A stretch of DNA of 64,000 bases, taken from the NCBI RefSeq assembly GCF_010119195.1, contig NZ_WRXL01000001.1, forward strand, positions 496,001-560,000. Direction: 5' to 3'. This DNA comes from Haloarcula salina (GTDB taxonomy: Archaea > Halobacteriota > Halobacteria > Halobacteriales > Haloarculaceae). Positions 23,843-32,379 of the stretch are shown here, piece after piece. Position 1 is the first letter of the stretch; the number at the start of each line of letters is the position of its first letter. Below the pieces are notes generated by a model. That model was not told the DNA's origin. It made no database searches and saw only the letters and a list, made by a program, of their open reading frames with translations. The position numbers and the translations under genes are program-made.

Positions 23843-25249
23843 TCAGGACTCCAGTTCGGCCACGCAGTCCCGGATCAGGCCGTCGACGTTCTCGGGCAGC
23901 GTCGGGTGGTAGGCACGGTCCGGCAGGTCGCGCACGTCGAGACCGAGTTCGACGACCATCTGGAACGTCTTGGCGAAGCTGTCGGCGTGGTAGTGCATCC
24001 CCTGCCAGCCCAGCACCGTCCCGTCGTCGGCGTCGACGACGAGCTTGCCCAGCCCCTCGGGCACGTCCTTGGACTTGAACACGCCGTCGTCGCTGGCCTG
24101 GCGCGTCGCGGTCACCACGTCGTAGCCCGCCTCTCTCGCGGTCTGTTCGTTGTGCCCGACGCGGGCGAACGGGTAGACCCCGAGCCCGGAGAAGATGACG
24201 TGGTGGTGGACGTTCTCGTACTCCTGGGGCGTCGCGCCGGCCTCCTGACGGAGGATGTTCTCGGCGGCGGTGAAGCCCTGCTCCTTGGCGACGTGGAGGA
24301 TCGGCTCCTTGCCGTTCACGTCGCCGACGGCGTAGACGTGGTCGGCGTCGCGGGTCTGCATCGTGTCGCGCGCCCAGTCGCCCTCCGCGGAGACGGACGT
24401 GTTCTCCAGGCCCAGCCCCTCGACGGTCGGGCGGCGGCCGGTGAACAGGAACAGCTGGTCGGCCTCGAAGGCCTCCTCGCCCCCGTCGTCGTACTCGACG
24501 GTGAGGCGGACGCCGCCGTCCTCGGTCGCTTCGAGTGCCTTCTCGTGGCAGTTCGTCGGAATCGTCACGTCCCAGTTGTCCTCGTAGATGTCGAGGGCCT
24601 CGTCGCCGAAGGCCGGGTCGGCCTCGTCGATGGGGCGGTCGTCGTGTTCGACCACGGTGAGCTCCATCCCGCCGGCCTCGGCGAGGTACGGGACCATCTC
24701 CATCCCGATGTAACCGAAGCCCATCACGATGCCGGAGTCGGGGAGTTCGGTGGCGTCGAGCACGTCGGCGCTCGACATGAAGTCGACGTCGCCGATGCCC
24801 GGCGTGTCCGGGACGTTCAGACTGGAGCCGGTGGCGACGACGACGTAGTCCGCCTCGTACTCCTCGCCGCCCGCGCGGACGGTGTGGTCGTCGACGAACG
24901 TCGCGGTGTCGTGGACGAATTCCACGTCCTCGCGCTCGGCCATCTCGTGGATGGACTCTCGACGGTAGCCGGCCCACTCCAGTACGTGGTCGTCCTTGCG
25001 CTCGACGACGGCCTCCAGGTCGACGTCCGGCACGTCGCCGACGAGGCGCTCGTCGTGGCGCGCCTGGAAGCGGTGGGCCCCGGCGGAGAGGACCTCTTTC
25101 GACGGCATGCACCCGCGGAGGATACAGAGCCCGCCGCCGGGGTCGCCGTCGTCGATGAGCGTGAGTTCGATGTCCTCTTCGTCGACGAGTTCGCCGGCGA
25201 CGGCGGCGCCCGCGCTGCCGTACGCGCCGATGATGACGACGTGAGTCAT
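23843..25249 (-). CDS. Dihydrolipoamide-dehydrogenase-like flavoprotein disulfide reductase
   Basis: A 468-residue FAD/NAD protein. The FAD motif IIGAYGSAGAAVAGEL is at the N-terminus. The redox-active disulfide is CILRGC, a C-x4-C in the place of the family's CLNxGC. The NAD-binding part is VMGFGYIGMEMVPYLAEAGG, FAD-closing is VYAVGDVNG, and the C-terminal active-site His/Glu lies in YHPTLPE. All catalytic elements are present. No 2-oxoacid dehydrogenase E1/E2 genes are nearby, so the thiol substrate is unknown. ATG 25249 is chosen for its match to family N-termini. Confidence 0.85.
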   Translation of the reverse strand: MTHVVIIGAYGSAGAAVAGELVDEEDIELTLIDDGDPGGGLCILRGCMPSKEVLSAGAHRFQARHDERLVGDVPDVDLEAVVERKDDHVLEWAGYRRESIHEMAEREDVEFVHDTATFVDDHTVRAGGEEYEADYVVVATGSSLNVPDTPGIGDVDFMSSADVLDATELPDSGIVMGFGYIGMEMVPYLAEAGGMELTVVEHDDRPIDEADPAFGDEALDIYEDNWDVTIPTNCHEKALEATEDGGVRLTVEYDDGGEEAFEADQLFLFTGRRPTVEGLGLENTSVSAEGDWARDTMQTRDADHVYAVGDVNGKEPILHVAKEQGFTAAENILRQEAGATPQEYENVHHHVIFSGLGVYPFARVGHNEQTAREAGYDVVTATRQASDDGVFKSKDVPEGLGKLVVDADDGTVLGWQGMHYHADSFAKTFQMVVELGLDVRDLPDRAYHPTLPENVDGLIRDCVAELES

Positions 25250-25353
25250 ATCGAGGGCTAGGGCGACGCCGCGGGATAAAGGCTTCAATGCCGTGTTCGG
25301 GACGGACACGACCGGCGCGCGGAAGCGAGCGGCCCTGTCGGCCCCACCCCGTC

Positions 25354-27870
25354 TCAGTCGTCGCCGTCGATCGGTTCCGGCCGGCGGGTCTCGCCGAACG
25401 AGAACAGGTCACCGAACAGGCCCTGCGCGTTGAGCAAGCGATCCCAGACGACCAGTACCGAGGGGAGCACCAGCAGGGACGAGAGGAAGGCGTAGGCGAT
25501 TGACAGCGCCGTCAGGATGCCGAACTGTCCGATGGCGGGGAACACCGCCAGCGCGAGGACGCCGATGCCGAACACCGTCGTGAGCATGCTGCTGAACAGC
25601 GCGCCGCCGGTCCCGCGGACCGTGCGGTCCAGCGCCGTTTCGAGATCGTTCTCGGCGTACTCGTCGGCGAAGCGGTGCGTGACGTGGACCGAGTAGTCCA
25701 CACCCAGCCCGATGGTGATGGCGAGCATCGTCGCCGTGAGCGCGTTGAACGGAATCGCGAGTACGCGCATGGTGCCGGCCAGCCACGCCACCGTGACGAC
25801 GACCGGGACGACGTTGGCGAGGCCGAGCGACGGCCGTCCCTCCAGGACGTAGTAGATCAGGACCAGGAACATCGACGCCCCGGCCAGGGCGATGGCCAGC
25901 GACTGGATGGCCGACTCGAAGATGAGGTCGGCCACGGCCTGGAAGACGACGATCGACCCGGTCGCGGTGGCCTGATAGCGGAAGTCGTCGGCCACGTTGC
26001 GGGTGTCGGCTGCCACCGCGGAGTCGCTCGCGTCGGACTCGACGGTGTAGACGACGCGCGCGCTCCGGTAGTCCTCGGAGAGGTAGTTCAGCGTCCGCTC
26101 GCGGGAGGAGGAATCGAGCAGGTACTCGTAGATCGTTTCGAGGTTGTCGTCGGGGACGCCGTTGTCGTTCCGGTCGTTTCGCTCGACGAGCCGGCGGAAC
26201 TCGGGGTCGCTCTCGGCCCGATCCTGAATGACCGTCACGATGGATGTCGAGTCGGCCCGACCGTCCTCGCGGACGAACGACTCGGGCGGGTCGTCGCCGG
26301 CGCGATACATCTGTTCGAGCGCCGAGTCCTGGCGCATCGGCCCCTCGACGTACACCGTCGCCTGGCTCGACTGCGTCGTGGCGAAGTTGTCCTCCAGGTA
26401 GTTCAACACCCCCGTGACGGTGTAGTCGCTCGGGGCGAACGGCTCGGGGAGCGCCTCGACGAAGTCGGGGTTGTCCTCGGGCGGGAGGAAGTCCTCCTGC
26501 GTGAACGACGTGGAGACGCCGGTGGCGTAGTAGCCCGCGCCCGCGGTCGTGACCAGGATGATCAGCAGGAAGACGACCGGCGTCCGCTGGGCGATGACCA
26601 CGCCGCCGCGCAGGACGCCCCCGAGGGCCGACCCCTCGGAACCGAGCGGGCTCTCGCTGAACGTCGGGATGGGGTAGCGCTGGCGGAGGCGGTCCAGTTC
26701 CACCTTCGCGGCCGGCAGGAAGACCCCGAAGATGAAGAACGTGAACGTGATCCCGACCGAGGCGACGTAGCCGAAGTCCTGGATCGGCGGCAGCGAACTG
26801 GTGAGGTTGGCCGCGAAGCCGATGACGGTCGTCCCGGTGACGATGAAGAACGCGACGAGCAGCTGGTCGGTCGTGATCCGCATCGAGGTCGCGACGGACT
26901 CGCCCTCAGCCCGCTCTTCGCGGTAGCGGTTGACCGCGTGGATGCCGAAGTCGATCCCGACCGCGAGCAACAGCGGCGGGACGGCGATGAGCATCTGCGA
27001 GAAGGGGATCCCGGCGAGCCCCATGAAGCCGAACGTCCAGATGACGGTCATGAACAGCGCGAACAGTCCGAGCGCCATGTCCGCGAGGTCGCGGTAGGCG
27101 ATCATCAGGAACAGGAGGATGAACAGCACGGCGGCGGGAACGGTGAGGATGAGCGAGTCGACGACGACGCTCGAGAACTCCTCGGCGACGATCCCGCTCC
27201 CGAAGACCGTGATGCTCCCGTGGGCCGCGGACTGGATGGTGAAGTCGGCCTGTTTCTGGATGCTCGTCAGCGGACTGGAGCCACCCTGGCCCGACCCCGA
27301 CGAGATCCCTGCCGGAACCTCGTGAGTGACCACGCCGATGGTCGCCGAGGCCGAGGCCGACCGTCGGTTGAAGTCGGTGCTCAGCAACGACGTGAACCGC
27401 GGGCTCTCCTCGGCGGCACTTCTGACGGCGGCGTCGATCTCGCTACTCGTCGCGGACTCGACGGCGTCGATCTGTTGTGCGGTCGTCGACGCGTCTGGAT
27501 CGAGCTGCTGGGCGACGATGCTGGCCGCGCTCGACGTTGATGTGACCCGGAGACTCGCGTGTTGCTCGACGCGGTGCTGGGATTCGAGCATCCGCAACAG
27601 CGCCGGCTTCGAGAGGACGTTGGTCTCTCGCTGGATGAGCTGTGTGCTCCCGGTGTCCGGCGAGAACGTCGGAGAGAACTCCTCGTTGACGCGAGTGAAC
27701 GCCTCCTCGGCCGGGAGGTCCGTCGTGAACTGCGACGTGCCGGCGTTGGTCGAGACGCTCCCGAGGCCGGCGCTGAACACCACCGTCACGAGCAGGAAGG
27801 TGACGACCACCCTCCGCGAGTCGTTGACGATGCGGTCGTCGGCCCAGTCGATGTAGCGCTGGTAGTCCAT
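25354..27870 (-). CDS. RND superfamily exporter (MMPL/HAE-3 type)
   Basis: An 838-residue transporter with about twelve TM helices in two repeated halves and two large external loops. The conserved TM motifs GIDFGIHAVNRYREE and GLGVDYSVHVTHRF are placed symmetrically and are typical of proton-driven RND permeases. It likely exports hydrophobic compounds or lipids. The start codon lies 3 bp after the stop of the upstream CARDB protein, so the two form an operon. It is probably controlled by the TetR protein encoded divergently. Confidence 0.92.
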   Translation of the reverse strand: MDYQRYIDWADDRIVNDSRRVVVTFLLVTVVFSAGLGSVSTNAGTSQFTTDLPAEEAFTRVNEEFSPTFSPDTGSTQLIQRETNVLSKPALLRMLESQHRVEQHASLRVTSTSSAASIVAQQLDPDASTTAQQIDAVESATSSEIDAAVRSAAEESPRFTSLLSTDFNRRSASASATIGVVTHEVPAGISSGSGQGGSSPLTSIQKQADFTIQSAAHGSITVFGSGIVAEEFSSVVVDSLILTVPAAVLFILLFLMIAYRDLADMALGLFALFMTVIWTFGFMGLAGIPFSQMLIAVPPLLLAVGIDFGIHAVNRYREERAEGESVATSMRITTDQLLVAFFIVTGTTVIGFAANLTSSLPPIQDFGYVASVGITFTFFIFGVFLPAAKVELDRLRQRYPIPTFSESPLGSEGSALGGVLRGGVVIAQRTPVVFLLIILVTTAGAGYYATGVSTSFTQEDFLPPEDNPDFVEALPEPFAPSDYTVTGVLNYLEDNFATTQSSQATVYVEGPMRQDSALEQMYRAGDDPPESFVREDGRADSTSIVTVIQDRAESDPEFRRLVERNDRNDNGVPDDNLETIYEYLLDSSSRERTLNYLSEDYRSARVVYTVESDASDSAVAADTRNVADDFRYQATATGSIVVFQAVADLIFESAIQSLAIALAGASMFLVLIYYVLEGRPSLGLANVVPVVVTVAWLAGTMRVLAIPFNALTATMLAITIGLGVDYSVHVTHRFADEYAENDLETALDRTVRGTGGALFSSMLTTVFGIGVLALAVFPAIGQFGILTALSIAYAFLSSLLVLPSVLVVWDRLLNAQGLFGDLFSFGETRRPEPIDGDD

Positions 27871-27873
27871 GCG

Positions 27874-29799
27874 TCAGCGGAACCTGAAGTAGCCGCCGAT
27901 AGCGAGGACGGCGACGATGGCGACGCCGATGATCGCGGTCAGCGGGGTGCCGCCACCGCCGGTGTTGGTCACGGAGATGGGGAGCCGGTACGTATCAGAC
28001 ACCGGCGTATCGCCGTCGGGCTCCTCGTACTGGAAGTCGACCGAGACGGGGTAGTCCTTGGTCATCGCGCCCCCGCTGGCGCTGATGCCGAACTCGATGG
28101 TCGCGGACTCGCCCGGTTCGAGGGCGTTGACGAACGCCTGGTCGTCGGAGACAGAGATCGGCGACTCGGCGAACAGTTTCGCCTCGATGTTGGTCAGCGT
28201 CTCGTTGGCCCGGTTCGTGATGGTCACGTCGAACGTGCCGGAGCCGCCGACGTTGACGGACGCGTTGGTCGTCTGAAGGTCGAACTCGTCGGCGCTTCCG
28301 TCGATCGACTGCTGGATCTCGATGGTGTCACTCTCGCGCCTGTCGCCCTCGCGGTTGCGGTAGTTGGCGACGAAGTCGAACTGTCGGGGGCCGGCGTTGG
28401 CGTTGTCGGACACGTCGGCGTCGAAGGAGACGGTCGCCGACTCGCCCGGTTCGAGGTTCCCGACGGCGTACTGAGTCACTTTCGGCGAGATGTTCCGATG
28501 ATCGCTCGTCCAGTGGAGGACGACGTTGCGCACCGTCTGGTCGCCCGTGTTCGTCAGTGAGGCTTCGAGCGTCCCGTCGTCGCCGGCCTGCAGCGTCGAC
28601 TGAACGTTTCCGAGGGCGAACGACTGCTCGGGTTCGGGCATGATGCCGAGCGTGAGGTCGTCGTCGACGCCGCTGTCACCCTCCGGGTCGTCGTAGCTGA
28701 CGGACGCCGACAGGGTGTAGCTCCGGGTCCTCGCGTCGTCCGCCGCGTCGGCGTCGACGCTGACGGTGCGGGTCTCACCGGGTTCCCACGCGCCGACGAA
28801 CTGCGATGTGGACTCGGCCTCACCGAACGTGATGGCGCTGCTCTGTGAGGTGACCGTCACGGACGCGTCGGAAACGGCGATGGGACCGTCGTTACGGATC
28901 GTCACGTTGTACGTCCCCGAGTCGCCGACCGACACGTCGCTGTCAGTCGCCTCGACGACGAAGCGCTGCTCGCGGTCGGGCGTGACACCGATGGAGGTGG
29001 CTGCGGACTGCTTGCGGACGCCGTCGGTGTCGTCGAAGGCGACCGAGAGGTCGAACTTGTAGGGTTCGGAGCGGGCTTGCTCGGACGTCTGGACGCGGTA
29101 GCGGAGGGTCCGCTGTTCGCCGGACTCCCACGTGTCGACGTACCGGGAGCTAGTGGTGTCGCCGCCGACGGTGAGTTCGGAGTTCGTCGATTCGAGCGTC
29201 ACCGCGGCCTCGCTTGCGGCCTTCTTGCCGGTGTTCTCGACGGTGACGGCGACCGTTCCGGTCGATCCCACCCGCGCCCCGGAGTCGACGGACACGACGT
29301 CGAACGCCGCGTCGTCGTCGATTTCGAGGTCGAGTTCGATCCGCTCGGTGGCGGTCTCTTCCTCACGCGTGCCGTCGTTCTCGGAGATGTAGTCCGTGTA
29401 CTCGTACTTGACGACGACGGGCACCGTGTAGGTCCCGGGCTTGGCGTCGTCTTTGACGCTGATGTCGAAGGAGATGGGCTCGGTCTTGCCCACGGGGACG
29501 GAGCCGACGGCCTGCTTGTTGGTCGTCACCGTGATCGGCGCGTCGCCGTCGTTGACGTTGACAGTCGTGCCACGCGCTGTCGTCACCTCGCTGGTGGTGA
29601 CGGACTGCGAGGACGGGCCGGAGTCGACCGTCCCGCTGTTGACGAGGACGACGTCGAGCGTCGTCTCCTCGCCGGGCGCGACGGTGTTGTCGACGAAGGT
29701 TGCATCGAAGTCGGGACTGCCGGTGACGGCGGCGAGCGCGGTCCCTGATCCGAGGAGCATTGCGACGACTGCCAGCGTGGCGATGGTGCGTAGTTTCAT
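27874..29799 (-). CDS. Exported CARDB/NEW3-repeat protein (COG1361-like), RND partner
   Basis: A 641-residue surface protein. The signal peptide (TIATLAVVAMLLGSGTALA) ends near residue 23. The body has four to five repeats of about 100-130 residues, each with a block like GDSGTYNVTIRNDGP and then WEPGETRTVSVDADAADDA; these are CARDB/NEW3-like beta domains. One C-terminal TM (IIGVAIVAVLAIGGYF) anchors it. Haloarchaeal RND exporters often have such a neighbour, so it may be an external partner. ATG 29799 is used because the signal peptide starts there. Confidence 0.85.
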   Translation of the reverse strand: MKLRTIATLAVVAMLLGSGTALAAVTGSPDFDATFVDNTVAPGEETTLDVVLVNSGTVDSGPSSQSVTTSEVTTARGTTVNVNDGDAPITVTTNKQAVGSVPVGKTEPISFDISVKDDAKPGTYTVPVVVKYEYTDYISENDGTREEETATERIELDLEIDDDAAFDVVSVDSGARVGSTGTVAVTVENTGKKAASEAAVTLESTNSELTVGGDTTSSRYVDTWESGEQRTLRYRVQTSEQARSEPYKFDLSVAFDDTDGVRKQSAATSIGVTPDREQRFVVEATDSDVSVGDSGTYNVTIRNDGPIAVSDASVTVTSQSSAITFGEAESTSQFVGAWEPGETRTVSVDADAADDARTRSYTLSASVSYDDPEGDSGVDDDLTLGIMPEPEQSFALGNVQSTLQAGDDGTLEASLTNTGDQTVRNVVLHWTSDHRNISPKVTQYAVGNLEPGESATVSFDADVSDNANAGPRQFDFVANYRNREGDRRESDTIEIQQSIDGSADEFDLQTTNASVNVGGSGTFDVTITNRANETLTNIEAKLFAESPISVSDDQAFVNALEPGESATIEFGISASGGAMTKDYPVSVDFQYEEPDGDTPVSDTYRLPISVTNTGGGGTPLTAIIGVAIVAVLAIGGYFRFR

Positions 29800-29913
29800 G
29801 CGTGGGGACACAGGCGGTTTCGGGGACGGTTCGGGTGTTCCATGATTGTGAAGCGGTGATTCAGCCGGTACGTCGGTCACCGGAACGGTCACGGATTCGA
29901 CCACCCCCGTGCG

Positions 29914-29929
29914 GACCGAACGCTACTCC
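29914..29929. promoter_or_regulatory. Possible TetR half-operator
   Basis: GACCGAACG (29914-29922) matches one half of the two operators listed next, but its second half is degenerate. It lies about 22 bp from operator 1 on the RND side. It may be a weak extra site or chance. Confidence 0.25.
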
Positions 29930-29942
29930 GGCACTGTACGTC

Positions 29943-29958
29943 GAACGAACGTTCGGTC
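29943..29958. promoter_or_regulatory. TetR operator 1 (RND-operon side)
   Basis: GAACGAACGTTCGGTC is nearly palindromic around AACGTT and differs at three positions from the core of operator 2. It lies just downstream of a TATA-like GATAGA on the minus strand, near 29959-29966. This is the place where a repressor would block the exporter operon. The site is seen; the regulator assignment is inferred from position. Confidence 0.6.
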
Positions 29959-30004
29959 ATCTATCAACGTTGTGGTTCGCACACAGTAGGAAGGCATATA
30001 CGTA

Positions 30005-30024
30005 CCGACCGAATATTCGGTCGG
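30005..30024. promoter_or_regulatory. TetR operator 2, perfect 20-bp palindrome
   Basis: CCGACCGAATATTCGGTCGG is a perfect 20-bp palindrome. It lies between the TATA-like CATATA (29995-30000) and the start codon at 30026, so binding would block transcription of the TetR gene itself. Its centre is 64 bp from that of operator 1. This is the usual autorepression layout of TetR regulators. Confidence 0.75.
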
Positions 30025-30025
30025 G

Positions 30026-30661
30026 ATGAGTGATCGTATTCCGTTCGCCGGGGATCCGGAAGACTCCCACGAAGCGATAATGCGGGCCACGTTCTGTGCC
30101 CTGCAGGAATACGGGTACGCCGGACTGTCGATTCAGCGAATCGCGGACGAGGCCGATCTCAGCAAGTCCACGTTCTATCACCACTTCGACGGGAAGGAAG
30201 ACCTCCTGCTGTCGTTCCAGGAGTTCATGCTGGCGCAGTTCGATCGGATCGTTCAGCTCGAATCGACCGGTGACCCGGAACAGGATCTCAAGACGTTCCT
30301 CGGTCTCATCCTCGACGATCTCCCCGATTACGGCGAGATGCCCGAAAAGGACGCGGTGCTCCGGTCGCTCGTCGAGCTTCGCGCCCAGGCCGTCCACAAC
30401 GCCGAGTTCCGCGAGAAGTACGCGGAGACGGACGAGCAGTTCGCAAAGCGGTTCGAGGGGCTCATCCGCGACGGGATCGAGCAGGGCGAGTTCGCCGACG
30501 TCGATCCGGAGCGAACGTCGCAGATGCTGCTGACGATCCTGCACGGGGCCATCCTCCAGCACGCGACGCGGGACGACGACCCGGCCGTCGAGATCCGCGA
30601 GACCATCGACGAGTACATCGAACAGCACCTCGTCGTCGAGGACGTGGCCGGTGACGCCTGA
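30026..30661 (+). CDS. TetR/AcrR-family transcriptional regulator
   Basis: A 211-residue protein. The N-terminal TetR helix-turn-helix is clear (LSIQRIADEADLSKSTFYHHFDGKEDLL split around residue 45). The C-terminal helical domain, which should bind a ligand and form the dimer, is variable. It is divergent from the CARDB-RND operon with two palindromic sites between them. It therefore likely represses both itself and the exporter until an exported compound is bound. Confidence 0.92.
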   Translation: MSDRIPFAGDPEDSHEAIMRATFCALQEYGYAGLSIQRIADEADLSKSTFYHHFDGKEDLLLSFQEFMLAQFDRIVQLESTGDPEQDLKTFLGLILDDLPDYGEMPEKDAVLRSLVELRAQAVHNAEFREKYAETDEQFAKRFEGLIRDGIEQGEFADVDPERTSQMLLTILHGAILQHATRDDDPAVEIRETIDEYIEQHLVVEDVAGDA

Positions 30662-30721
30662 GCCGAGTTTCTGCGCGTATTGCCGTCGTGCTCCCGGATG
30701 GACGAGGACCCCGCCTCTTAC

Positions 30722-31300
30722 TCAGACGGATCCCGGGCTGATCGAGCGGTGCGTCTCAACGAGTTCCTCGAAGTCGTCGTGTTCGGTTTCGAGGACCGCT
30801 CCGAGCTCCGCGGCGCGCTCTTTGAGCGCCGTGTACTCCGCGCTGGATTCGAGCTGGCGCGCCGACTTCTCTCGCTCCAGCACCGCGAGCTTCGACGTGA
30901 TCTCGAAGAACTCGTCGAGCCGGTCGTCCTCGCCAGGTCGGTCGAGGTGCTGTTCGAGCGCCGCGACCAGCGTCGACTGCTCGACCGGCTTCTGGAGGTA
31001 GTCGTCGAAGGCCATCTCCAGAATGTTCAGGTCGGGGTCGACGGCGGTCAGCATGATCACCACGCCGTCGTAGCCGCGCTCGCGGAGGCGCGCAAGCACC
31101 TCGTCGCCGTGTACGTCCGGCATCCGGCGATCGAGGAGGATCGCGTCGAACTCCGGACCCGCGGTGTCGAGCGCCGCCGCGCCGCCGTAGACGACGGTCG
31201 TCTCGTAGTGGTGGCCGAGCTTCAGCGCCTGGGTGTCGGCGACGTCGTGCTCGTCGTCCACGACGAGGACGTGAGGGTGACCGGATCTGGCTCGTGACAC
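30722..31300 (-). CDS. HalX-domain response regulator
   Basis: A 192-residue protein. The receiver domain (about 10-120) has the acidic pair in VLVVDDEHD, the phospho-acceptor Asp in AILLDRRMP and the Lys in DYLQKPV. The haloarchaeal HalX domain follows, a coiled helical segment (FEITSKLAVLEREKSARQL). There is no DNA-binding domain. The start is GTG 31300 (SRARSGHPHVLVVDD). A second HalX regulator is at 62835. No kinase is adjacent, but a PAS-containing membrane protein is divergent from it. Confidence 0.9.
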   Translation of the reverse strand: MSRARSGHPHVLVVDDEHDVADTQALKLGHHYETTVVYGGAAALDTAGPEFDAILLDRRMPDVHGDEVLARLRERGYDGVVIMLTAVDPDLNILEMAFDDYLQKPVEQSTLVAALEQHLDRPGEDDRLDEFFEITSKLAVLEREKSARQLESSAEYTALKERAAELGAVLETEHDDFEELVETHRSISPGSV

Positions 31301-31390
31301 GTCACCGCGATTAGGGCGTTCGCGCGTATATGTCTTATCAGCGAGCCGTTCTCGAAAAGTGTTAACCGGTAGCCCACAGAGACTCAACCG

Positions 31391-32005
31391 ATGGATGGAG
31401 AGTCGGGGGGAACCGGGAGTGGAACGCACCGCCTCGGGAGTCTTGCGGCCGCGGTCGGGTGGATCGGTGCGGGAGCGATCTTCGTCGCGACGGTCGCGTT
31501 GGTCGTCCAGTCAGTCGCCGGGCTGGCGATCACCCAGGAGGTCACCGTCGGTCTCGGTCTCGCCATGGGCGGTGGCCTCGGCGGCGTCTCCTATCTCATC
31601 GCTACCGACGACGGCGAGACCGCCGACGGGACCGTGACGGTGTCATCTGATGACGACGACGACGCGACACCGGACCCACAGCCGGCCGACCTCTTCGATG
31701 GGCACCCGGACCCGGTCCTGTACTTCGCCGACGAGGGGCACGGGCCGGTGGTGCGGGCGGCGAACGACGCCTTCGGGAGCGCGTTCGACGTGCCGGCCGA
31801 CCGGGTCGGTGGGACCGCCCTCTCCGAAGCGCTCCTCGTGGCCGGCATCGACGAAGTGGACGCCGAGACGGTTCGCGACGAGCCCCTCGACACCGTCGTG
31901 CTCTCGACGGCTCCGGACCAGCCGACGCGCTTTCGCCTGCGCACCGTCGGCGAGTCCTCGACCGGCTACCTCCTGTTGACGCCGGTCGGTGGGGCCGCCG
32001 ACTGA
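31391..32005 (+). CDS. Membrane protein with PAS-like domain, no kinase
   Basis: A 204-residue protein. Two TM helices come first (about residues 18-40 and 50-68), then a short acidic linker and a PAS-like domain starting DLFDGHPDPVLYFAD and continuing VVRAANDAFGSAF. It ends without HisKA or HATPase domains, so it is not a kinase by itself. It may be a truncated sensor or a sensing partner of a separate kinase. The start codon is 90 bp from that of the divergent HalX regulator. Confidence 0.65.
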   Translation: MDGESGGTGSGTHRLGSLAAAVGWIGAGAIFVATVALVVQSVAGLAITQEVTVGLGLAMGGGLGGVSYLIATDDGETADGTVTVSSDDDDDATPDPQPADLFDGHPDPVLYFADEGHGPVVRAANDAFGSAFDVPADRVGGTALSEALLVAGIDEVDAETVRDEPLDTVVLSTAPDQPTRFRLRTVGESSTGYLLLTPVGGAAD

Positions 32006-32048
32006 GCGTGTCGGAGCGGGCGCGTGGCTGTAGCGGGGCGGTAGCGTA

Positions 32049-32069
32049 ACGGAACTTTAAAGATTCCGT
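32049..32069. promoter_or_regulatory. Palindrome covering the TATA element of a small membrane gene
   Basis: Arms ACGGAA (32049-32054) and TTCCGT (32064-32069) flank CTTTAAAG, which is itself palindromic and holds the TATA-like TTTAAA. One extra base lies after the core. A protein bound here would compete directly with TBP. The gene start at 32092 is 31-37 bases downstream of the TATA. Confidence 0.5.
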
Positions 32070-32091
32070 CAGAGCGAGATTCTGGATAGGA

Positions 32092-32379
32092 ATGCTCGCG
32101 CCACCGCTGCAAGTCATCGACAGCTTCCTGCTGAACTACACCATCGGTGATGTCCTGTTACTCGGATTCGTGGGCGGCCTCGTGGCCATTCTCCCGCAAC
32201 GATCGCTCCGGATGCTCGGGCTTCACACCGTCGCGCTCGGCGCGCTGCTCTTGATCACGCCGACGTCGGCCATGGAGCCGAACGCCGGGAGCGTCCTCGC
32301 GTCCGCGTTCCAGTACAAGGTGTTCGGTATCGTCCTGCTCGTGCTCGCACCCGTGCTGTTCGCCGTCGGCCGCCGTTAG
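32092..32379 (+). CDS. Small three-helix membrane protein
   Basis: A 95-residue hydrophobic protein with about three TM helices (VLLLGFVGGLVAILP, LGLHTVALGALLLITP, KVFGIVLLVLAPVLFAVG). It is a conserved-looking haloarchaeal type without a known role. Its 3' end overlaps that of nadK on the opposite strand by 4 bp. The palindrome over its TATA suggests tight control. Confidence 0.7.
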   Translation: MLAPPLQVIDSFLLNYTIGDVLLLGFVGGLVAILPQRSLRMLGLHTVALGALLLITPTSAMEPNAGSVLASAFQYKVFGIVLLVLAPVLFAVGRR

